Assembly (NCBI RefSeq): GCF_016718685.1
Contig: NZ_JADKCX010000142.1
Coordinates: forward strand, 38,497-102,496
Length of the DNA: 64,000 nt
From: Haliscomenobacter sp.
GTDB taxonomy: Bacteria; Bacteroidota; Bacteroidia; Chitinophagales; Saprospiraceae
Reading direction: 5' to 3'
Below, piece after piece: positions 55,924 to 64,000 of this stretch. The notes under the pieces were generated by a model, which was not told the origin of the DNA, did not search any database, and was given only the letters and a program-made list of their open reading frames with translations. Position numbers and translations under genes: made by a program. Position 1 is the first letter of the stretch. Every line of letters starts with the position of its first letter.

Positions 55924-57780
55924 CTACCCCCGCTTTTCAGGGGTGAAAATTTTGATCACATCGAGAAACTTGTCCAAAATTTGATGCTCGGGTCGAATCG
56001 ATCCATCTGTATTGGGCGGAATGATGGCATCGGCGGCTTTGCGCACTTTGTCCCAAAAATCTAGATTGCCATCTTTGATCTCTTTGGGAATGGTGATGTA
56101 TACGTAATCATCATTGATCTTGGGGTCAAAATCAAAAGCGATTTTGCCTTTTTCTTTGTGGTTCAGGATGATGCGGTAGGCATATCCACGGGTGTCTTTG
56201 TCCGTAAAAATGGCCTGTTCCACCAGTGATTCGTTTTTGGAAACGGTGAGTGGAATATTGGTTTCAACCTCCCGGCCAAACTTGTAATAGCGGACTTAAG
56301 GTAGCGCGGTGAAACCTGCGGCTTTGAGCCCTCCAGATTGCCTTCAAACTGGATGTTGCGCTGGGTAATGGGCGCGGCTAAAGTGATGCCTTGCCAATCG
56401 CCCTTTTGCCAGGTAGGATTGGCAGGGAAGACATTGCCCCCCGGGTTTTTTCTGAATATTGACCGTAGCGTAGTTGACTTCTTTGCTAAAAATGTCCTCA
56501 CTGTCGAGATCTACAATCATGTTGATGTCGCGGTGTTGGAAAAATGGATCGTTGAGGTTAATGGAAGCTACGCATTGGGGATTGTTTTTCACCGCATTGT
56601 ACCAGGATGCCATATTGCCCACGAGTTGTACTTCGCGCATGACGGCGGCCCGGAATTTCAAACTAATGAAGGTATGGCCTGACTCTGTTCTGCTTGAGTT
56701 TGGTCAACTGTTGAAACTATGCGCGCTGGCAAACTTGGTGGGGGTTGAATCGCCTGCTTTGCCCGCATCTTCATTTACTGCTCTTTCCTCTTTGTCGTCG
56801 CTGATGGATTCCATGAAGCTTTGCATGAAATAATCGACTACGTCTTTGGCAATGGGGTTGTCGATGTCCCGCTGGTTGATTACAACCTGTACAATTTTTT
56901 CCTTCTTCTTTAACTCTTCAGTAATTTCATCCCAGCCCACGTATTTTTCAGATTCAGAGGTGTAGGAATCGTATTCGGTGCCATCAACTTCGCAATCGCC
57001 ACAGTGGTAGGAGTAGTAGCTGTAATCGTGGCCTTTTGTTTCCAAAAATTTATAAAATTTACTCCAATCAATCGTGATGCTGCCATCAATGGCGGGTGCC
57101 ATTAATTTGTATTTGTAATTGAGGGCGATGGACAAGTCGGCGATGGAGCGCGATTTTTCAAAGGTTGCTGCCATCAATTGAGCGCCGTTTTTGTCAAAAC
57201 TGGCAGCGGCAGCTACTTTCCCGCCGGGAATTAGCGGCGCTTTTCCACTGCTGACGATACTTTTGGTCAGGGTTTTGTCTTCCATGACCGCCGATACTAT
57301 TTTGAAGGAATTGTCTTTGTCAATTTGCAGTTCCACCGCACCTTTGATGATGGGGCGGTCTTTGGTATTGGCAATGTCTTTATAAATGGCCAATCCTTTG
57401 CGTTTTTCCATAATACACCCGACGGCTGCTTTTGCCAAACAATGCCTCCAGTTTGCTTGTGCATCGGCCAATTGTGTTGGTGTAAGCCCCCATTCCATTA
57501 AAAAATGCATGATGGCTCCCTGCACCCCCCGCATCGGGCGCTGTTCGGTGGTGTATTTCATAAATAGGAATTCGGGTACCCCATCGGGCCTTTGGGACAA
57601 ACGGAGGTTGACCGGGAGGTAATAATATTCATTGGGCTTGCCTTCGGCGCCATAAAGCACCAAATTGGTGCCATCACTCAAAACCAAGTCAACTTTGTTA
57701 TCGTAGTTGAGCAATTGGGCGTAACTGAGGTTGCAGCAGAGCAAGACGAAGACAATCGATGTGAAAACCAATTTTTTCAT
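55924..57780 (-). CDS. Array gene E: secreted paralog, subfamily 1, several frameshifts
   Basis: About 618 residues if repaired. The signal peptide is MKKLVFTSIVFVLLCCNLSY. N-terminal motifs are PNEYYYLPVNLRLSQRPDG, PEFLFMKYTTEQ and GAIMHFLMEWGLTPTQ. Later come SRSIADLSIALNYKYKL, SINLNDPFFQHRDINMIVD and VNYATVNIQKK. The C-terminal domain reads YAYRIILNHKEKGKIAFDF and VYITIPKEIKDGN. Breaks are seen near 56690, 56450 and 56250. In this sequence its start is in frame with gene D because of an indel, but the two are separate genes. Confidence 0.66.
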
Positions 57781-57784
57781 GGTA

Positions 57785-59715
57785 CTACGTTGGATTGTTT
57801 TTGAAAAATTTTCATCAACGGCGACCAGTACTTTGGCGGCATCCAGGCCCATTTTGATCCAGTTTTGGTCCTTGTTGCGGATCTCTTTCGGGATGGTGGC
57901 GTACATGTAATCGGTATTGATTTTGGCATCCCATTGGGTCGCAATTGGGCCCAGGTCTTTGTCGTGAAAAACCAGTCGATAGGCATAGCCCTGGGTGTTG
58001 CGGTCCATGAAGATCATTTTTTTTCGGCAAAAGCATCGGTACCACTGGCGTTGACCCCAATGTTGGTTTCTACTTCATTGCCGAATTTTTGTAGCGCAGT
58101 TGTAAGGTCACGTTGCGGATGCCATTTTCTTTCATGTCGGCCAAATCGGCTTCGAAACGGATGGTACGCGGCATGATGGGTGGTGCCAGGCTTAATCCTT
58201 GCCAGGAACCACTCTTACCAGGTGGTATCGTTGGGAGGGAATACCAAACCACCCCGTAAACTCCATTGGACTTTGTATTCGTACAGTTCAGGGGACGCAT
58301 CCTGGGCTTTGGAGTAAGTGACGGTCACGCGGTTGCCTTCTTTTTCAAGGGTTTTGCGGTCAAACGTGACATCCTGTTGGAAATCAAAACTGCCCTCACC
58401 ACTGCGTTTTTTGCGGATGTTGACGGTAACATAGTTGACCTCTTTGCCCATCATTTCTTCGGCTTCGATGTCGAGAATGACGTTGATGTCGCGATACAAA
58501 AAGAAGGGGTCACTCAAATTGACAATGCCCACACATTTGGGGTTGTCTTTGGTTTGGTTGTACCAGGAAGCCAGGTTTTCGGTAAGCTGGTGGCTGCGTT
58601 TGACGGCCATGGCGTAGCTCAAGTCAAAAATTTGGATTTTTTTCTGTTTGACAATTTCCTGGATCTCTCGTTTAAAGGTGTAGGAGTCACCGTGTTTGAT
58701 GTCGGGCATGGCCTCTTTGTCATTGGTGCTGGTTCTCGGGCGCCTTTGCCATCTTTATCGGTAAAACTATTGAGAAAGTGATCAAAAAACGCTTCCCGGA
58801 TTTTGTCCACTTTTTCACTGGCTACGTTTTCTTCAAAGCGCAGGGTGATGACTTTTTGTTCCTCCAGTTTGCGGTAAAACTGGCGCAACTCGTCATAGGA
58901 ATAATGGTCTTCATCACCTGAGCCAAACCAATCATGCACCACCAATTGCACCACCAAAAAGGACCCCCGCTACAGTATTGGCCACTTTTTCGCCATAATT
59001 TTTATCGTCGGTTTCTTTAAAAACGGCGGAGTCCTTCTGCACCAAACTGTCCATTTTACTCCAGTCTTGTTTGATGTAGCCTCGGGCCGCTGGTACCCGC
59101 ACGGTGTAGTTGAAAGAAAGGTTTAAACTCAAGTCAGCGATGGAACGGGTTTTTTCCAAAGTGCTGGCAAATCTGTCTCCCTTGTTTGTCAGCATGGCTG
59201 CGATGGCAACTTTGCTCCGGGCAGGGTAGGGGCTTTGCCATTAAAACAGAGAACGGTGAGGTCTTTGGAGCCCAAGGTGGCGGAAATAATCCGCACGGAG
59301 TTGTCCCCGTCGGGTCCTACATCGGCGGCTCCTTTGAGCATGGCACCATTATAGCGGGGTTTTTAACACGCCTGCTAATTCCACTTCTTGTTCTTTGCTG
59401 AGGCCATATTCCACCCGGGAGGTGTAGCAAGGCACCCTGGAAACATGTCTGTGGCAGATTTTCATCAGAGTGAATTTCATGAACAAAAACTCCGGGGTGC
59501 CGTCCCTTTTTTGGACAGGCGCAGACCGCAGGGCAGGTAGTAGTAGTTTTTGCTTTTCGTCAGACAGGGTTGAAGCCTGACCGTACCAAAGTTACCTTGG
59601 TTTGGTCTTTGAGGGTGATGGTCAATTTGTTTTCACTGTCCAATATTTGCGCATGGATCGTGAAGGAATGCAAAGAGAATAGTAAAAGGCAAAATGGAAA
59701 GAGTACTCGCATCAT
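57785..59715 (-). CDS. Array gene D: secreted paralog, subfamily 1, many frameshifts
   Basis: About 643 residues if repaired. The start gives MMRVLFPFCLLLFSLHSFTI and then HAQ. Visible pieces in order: SKNYYYLPCGLRLS, a LLxWGL-like region, EKTRSIADLSLNLSFNYTVR, SYDELRQFYRKLEEQ, VNLSDPFFLYRDINVILDI, and the C-terminal QGYAYRLVFHDKDLGPI with YMYATIPKEIRNK. They lie in different frames, with at least six breaks. The natural stop is probably TAG at 57785. Motif order matches gene E throughout, so loss of function need not be assumed. Confidence 0.6.
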
Positions 59716-59736
59716 CGCTGAGAATTTGAAAATGGG

Positions 59737-60438
59737 TTATTTAGGTATGATTACGCATTCGCTGCATTTGGTTCCGCTCTGCATGACGGTTTTGGCCGCC
59801 AAACGCAGGGTGTGCGCAGGATGGCCATACGCCCACGCCGTAAAAGGGCATTTCGATAAAAATGCCGTCCCATTTGTCCAGATTGCTTAAGGATTGCTCC
59901 ATTTGTTGGGCATCTTTCCCCAAAAAGCGAAAAGAACTGGCCGATTTGCCTCCTGGTTGAGTAGGTATCCCCGCTCCAGCAGATAAGGAGCCTTGCAGGA
60001 CAGCAATCAAGTCCTTATTTTTTCCAGACAACAGAAATTTTTCGGGGGCTTCCACAGTCAGGGCACCCATGACGATGGCGTTGCTGTCGACCTTGGCAAT
60101 CAGGCAGTTTTGGACTTCTTTTTCCTGTTCTTTGGACAAACCCCAGGTCAGCAGCCAATGCATGACGCCGTTGTCGGTTTCAGCAGAAGCCTCGGATTTC
60201 CAGGACATGAATAGAAATTCGGGCTGTAGCGCTTCCGTGGTAGAAAGGCGCAAATTGTTGGGCAGGCACTACAGCCCAAGAGGTTGTCTTGTGCAGGAAA
60301 CAACTGAACTTCTTCTTTATTGGTCAACATACAATTTACCTTTCCACTCAAGCTCACTGCTTGAGCAGAAACAGGTACAGCCCAGCCAAATACCAGGTTT
60401 AGTACCACTATTCCACATGAAAGTACCCTGTAAATCAT
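59737..60438 (-). CDS. Array gene C: short member, subfamily 1, frameshifted
   Basis: About 233 residues if repaired. The start gives MIYRVLSCGIVVLNLVFGWA, a signal peptide. Motifs: LRLSTTEALQPEFLFMSWKS and GVMHWLLTWGLSKEQEKEV. It ends after a short alpha/beta part, either as AFGGQNRHAER... (stop at 59741) or in a neighbouring frame as AAKTVMQSGTKCSECVIIPK (stop at 59737). It lacks the later DINV and IPKEI parts of D and E, so it is a truncated paralog or a stand-alone N-terminal domain. Confidence 0.52.
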
Positions 60439-60449
60439 GACCTTATATT

Positions 60450-62203
60450 TTATGCCAGTTCAATTTGCCTGGGTAAGTCGTCGATAAAGATCAGTCCAAA
60501 CTTGTCTTTGCCTTTTTTTGCTCACTATGGTTCCGTCCGCTTTTTGCCAGGTAATCTCGTAAGTCAATTTCTTTACATCATTAGGTAAGGTAACTTCCAA
60601 CGTTTTTTTCACTGATGTTGTCGCTCGGTCGGAGGGTAAGCCCTGGGGCGGTTGATGCTACCAAAAAAATCCGGTAATTCAGGGGTGATGGACACCATGA
60701 CTCATGCGTACCCCTTGGAATAGCAAACCCGATAAATCCCCATCGAGGAGGATGGTTTTGTGGGTGAATGGCGGAACCACGTTAACCATTGCTGCCGAAG
60801 ATTTCCCTGGGGGTTTTGGTGCTGCCTCCGCCCTGAAATTGCCAGATGTTCATGTATTCGTACCATCCACTGGGTACGGTTGGAGTCGGCATCCCCAGCC
60901 ATAGATCATGGAAAGGGGTTTGAAACCCGCTTTAAACAAATCTTTATTGATCAATTTGCTGTCTAAGGTAGTTTGCCCACTCTGGTGTTTTTTGCGGACG
61001 TTGACCGTTACACTATTGAGCATTTTTTGGAATTCTTTTTCCAAATCGCCATCCACGCCAATGAATATTTCCCGCTGTTGGAAGGTGGGTCCAGAGCGAA
61101 ACATCCTTAAAATAACGTCGGGATTGCTGCCATAGCGTTGGTAAAGACTGCTCACGTTAAACGACGTAGTGGTGGCGTTGCACCGTGCTACGGCCTTTAA
61201 AAAATAGATGACTGTGCCCTTCGCTTTGCATCTCTTTCAGTTGGTACCCAACATTGAGGCCAAAACCTGTGGTTTTGCGGCTACTCAAGGGGCCATTGGG
61301 ACCCAGGAGGGCATCGATGGCGCTCTATTCCATTTTGCGATCTACTTTTTCCCGCGTATACTGGGCGAAACATCAGGTTGAGAATTTATCGTAAACTGTG
61401 TTGAGCAAACCTTCGAGCCCACGCCGCCACTGCCATTTACTTTGAGTTTGATGGCGTTGTCACGCGCATTTTTTCAAAGCCCAATTCTCATCGGCATTGA
61501 CAAAATAAACTGAGACGCCCGCATTGAAGCCGGCTTTTTTGGCCTCACTCCAATCAATGTCCAATTCGGCATCGTGAGATTCGGTGAGTCCGCTGAAGGA
61601 AAGGTCAAAAACGATGGACACGTCCGGGGTTTTCATTTTGAAACTTTCCAGGAGCAGCTTTGACTGGACTGGATTAAGGCTAAAGGAAAGGGCCAGGCTG
61701 GTATTTTCCAAAACCGGGGCTTCGCCAGTAGCAATGAGTTTGGTTTCTTTTTTTTGACCGCCTTCGGTGATGATGGAAGAGATCAGGGCATAGGTTCCTT
61801 TTTCGAATGCCATTGGGCCGCGTAGCTTCAGTTTGGGGTTGTTGCCGTATTTCTTGCGCAGGGCATCTTCGGCTTTCAGGACGGTTTCCGGAGTGGTTTC
61901 ATACAAGACCAGCATGTGCAAAATCCCGCCTCCATCGGCTTCGGAAATAGAATTGGTCGTATTGCCTTCTTTCGGTTTGAGGATAGAATAGCGCAAATAG
62001 GAGAACCTGGGCCCTTTTTCTTCATTAAATGCAAAACGGGCAGAATTGGGCAGATAAACATACGTAAGGGAATCGGTATGCAAAGGGAAACACCATAGAC
62101 CTTCGATGTACTCCCCTCGATCAATCATGGGCATTTGTGCTTGCAAACGCAGCGCTGCCAGTATAAATAGGACAATCAGCTTGAAAGTGATCAGCGGGTT
62201 CAT
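60450..62203 (-). CDS. Array gene B: secreted paralog, subfamily 2, several frameshifts
   Basis: About 584 residues if repaired. The start at 62203 gives MNPLITFKLIVLFILAALRL and a cleavage site at QAQ. The first 245 residues are in one frame: VYLPNSARFAFNEEKGPRF, SYLRYSILK, ADGGGILHMLVLYETTP, LRGPMAFEKGTYALISSI, GEAPVLENTSLALSFSL and MKTPDVSIVFDLSFSG. Then come pieces including TFQQREIFIGVDGDLEKEF and VTVNVRKKHQSG. The end is DDLPRQIELA. It matches F and G, but with a Ser/Thr-rich rather than Gly-rich linker. Confidence 0.6.
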
Positions 62204-62235
62204 GAATGGGTGTTTTAGAAACGTTAGGTACGGTT

Positions 62236-63971
62236 TTACATTCTTGGTACCAAGATCAGGTAGTCCTGATCCAACACTTTGATGTCCTCTTTTGTCACCT
62301 TTTTTGGTGTGCTTAGGGTAACCTGTAGCCCAGGTTTCTGGGTCACAAAAAGGGCAACTTTGGAGGTTACTTCGGTATCACTTGCGCAGGACAAGGGTTT
62401 TTGCACGACTGGTTGCTTCCTTGCACAATGGCAAAAAAAACGGACAGAGGCCGGACATCACATTTTTTCCTTAAAAACCCTCGATCTGCATCTATCTCAA
62501 TGGTTTTGACAAAAGGGGGTACCAATGCGATGGCATTTCCATTGGCTTTCATCCATTGCCCGTCGATGGATTTGTTCCTGCCTTTTAACGACCAGGAAAT
62601 GCGGTATTCGTAGTTGAGCCAGTCGAATTTTTGCAAGCCCAAACGTGGATACAGGACATGCTGTAAAACGTTTCCTGCCTCTACGGCTTTGCGGTCAAAC
62701 ACTACGTCTTTGGTTACATCACTTTGTCCATTGGTATACGCCTTGCGGAAATTGAGAAACGAAGTTGAAAATTTCCCCAAATGCTTCGGAAAAAGCCCCA
62801 TCCACCTGTACGTTGATGTCGCGCATTTGAAAATCGGGATCATCGAGGTTTACGGTGCCAAAATATTTGTCCCGTTCTTTGCCTTCCAGATTATTCATCA
62901 AAAAAGCAATGTTGCCGGAAGTGTAAATAGGTACTTTAATGGTAGTGGATTTGCTCAGGTTGAGGTAAAAGCGATTGAGGCGCTCGTCCTGATGTCTTTC
63001 ACCACAAATTGATTTTGTCGTTGACGTATTCCTGGTTGCCTGTTCCGGCGAAATATCTGTCCAAAAAGCCCCGCGTTCCTGGCTGCATGGGGATTTGGTT
63101 TTGACCTACTGAAGCGACCCGTTCGGGGTCTTTGGCCCAACCTTTGGGGGGTCAAACATGACGTCGATCAGCTTGTTGGGTCATGTTGAGGATGTTGTCC
63201 ATGTCTTTGGTGCTCACGTTGAGGAGCTCCCGATCAAGGACGCACTCTTTGATGACCTGATCGCGGATCAATTTGTCGGTAACATTGCGGTTTGTCTTTG
63301 GTGTAGCCTTCTTGTCTTGTTAAAAACGCGGCTGAAATGGTGTACACCATTTGCTTTCGGCGATCACTTGCATTGTACTGCTTTGACTACTGCCTCGTAA
63401 TATCCAGAGAGAGGCAATAGACACATCAAGTAGGGCGTTTGAGGGTCTCAAACAGGCGTAGCGCCCTCCTGGCTGAGGCGGCCGAAATCGCGGCTTTTGA
63501 GCCCGGCAAAAAGGACCAAACCCTGAAGTAATGATGCCCTTGGAGAAGGTATTGTCTCGCAAAAATCTGAGGATACGACCTGGAAACTTGCCAACCCGCT
63601 TCCCATCTTTGACAGCCTGTTTGGATGGGTACGCCCTGCAATTCTGGCTGCACCACCCACACGGTTTTTAATTTGTCCTGTAAAATTTCGATGAGTTTGT
63701 TGTAGAGGTGAACTCCAATGAGTGCATGAAACGCCCCCATTGGTAGCGGCTCCTCCGGTACTTACGTATTTGAGGCACAAAATTCTACAAGAACCATCTT
63801 CTTTTTGAGCTACCCGTGGATATTGCGGAATGTAATAGTAGTCGTTGGGGTTGTCTTTATCTTGAAGTAATTGAATACCATCGATTTGTAATCTTCCTCG
63901 TCGTACTTTACAATGGCAAAGCAAAAAAGGGGAAGTAAACTGAAAAGAATGTTTAGGAAAAAACGCTTCAT
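62236..63971 (-). CDS. Array gene A: first secreted paralog, subfamily 2, heavily frameshifted
   Basis: About 578 residues if repaired. The start at 63971 gives MKRFFLNILFSLLPLFCFAI, a signal peptide. Pieces in order: NPNDYYYIPQYPRVAQKEDG, CLKYVSTGGAATNGG, GAFHALIGVHLYNKLIEIL, TVNLDDPDFQMRDINVQVDG and YEYRISWSLKGRNKSI. The end is KVLDQDYLILVPRM. At least eight breaks are visible. It is the first gene of the run within this window, so an upstream promoter may lie just beyond the right edge. Confidence 0.55.
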
Positions 63972-64000
63972 CTTTTTAGGATTAGGGTATTGGGTGATGT

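Noticed and set aside
56000..63971. Dozens of short reading frames on both strands as separate genes
   Set aside because: They are fragments or shadows of genes A-E; the conserved motifs run in order across the frames on the minus strand.
52116..63971. The whole array as pseudogenes in decay
   Set aside because: The motifs are well kept and the breaks are almost all single-base indels concentrated at the sequence end, which fits read error better than decay.
1..64000. A CRISPR array or prophage
   Set aside because: No regularly spaced repeats with unique spacers and no capsid, tail, integrase or terminase genes were seen.

Overview
The window reads as Bacteroidota DNA, most likely Saprospiria (a Haliscomenobacter- or Lewinella-like relative). 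The evidence is a PorP/SprF-type secretion protein beside an OmpA protein with TPR and propeller repeats, Bacteroidota-type promoters (TTTG, about 20 nt, TAnnTTTG), many small secreted or lipid-anchored proteins, and a three-gene succinate dehydrogenase of the b-type-cytochrome kind. No rRNA, tRNA, CRISPR array, phage or transposase was seen. The species assignment is inference.

Left part (1-36 kb): housekeeping and envelope genes on both strands. In order: acetoacetyl-CoA synthetase, rhomboid protease, M61 aminopeptidase, a PQQ-propeller protein, an S41 (Tsp-like) protease, a beta-mannosidase lipoprotein, a GH3-like adenylating enzyme, a LolA-like carrier, a heptosyltransferase-like GT9, PorP plus OmpA/DUF1573, a TAXI solute-binding protein, a VanX-like dipeptidase, a phosphoesterase-PQQ fusion, an aldo/keto reductase, a pair of paralogous membrane proteins, a Nudix hydrolase, an ECF sigma factor overlapping a membrane-anchored beta-barrel protein, and RNase R. 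At 36.1-39.9 kb lies sdhC-sdhA-sdhB behind a near-consensus promoter.

Right part (40.0-64.0 kb): one uninterrupted run of about 17 genes, all on the minus strand and nearly all with signal peptides or lipoboxes. In order of transcription, seven paralogous secreted proteins (genes A-G here) come first. Next is a zinc metalloprotease, a small secreted protein, two more distant relatives of the array proteins (J and K), two repeat lipoproteins, a secreted caspase-like protease, two small exported proteins and a papain-like protease. I recognise no characterised system with this content, and it is the best candidate here for an undescribed extracellular or periplasmic system.

The sequence contains many single-base indels, often in homopolymers, plus one in-frame stop in an otherwise intact gene. 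Breaks are scattered to about 51 kb and become very dense after 52 kb. This looks like low-accuracy long-read sequence near a contig end rather than real gene decay. I describe such genes by full extent and note the breaks; all frameshift positions are approximate. Many gaps between genes hold long inverted repeats.
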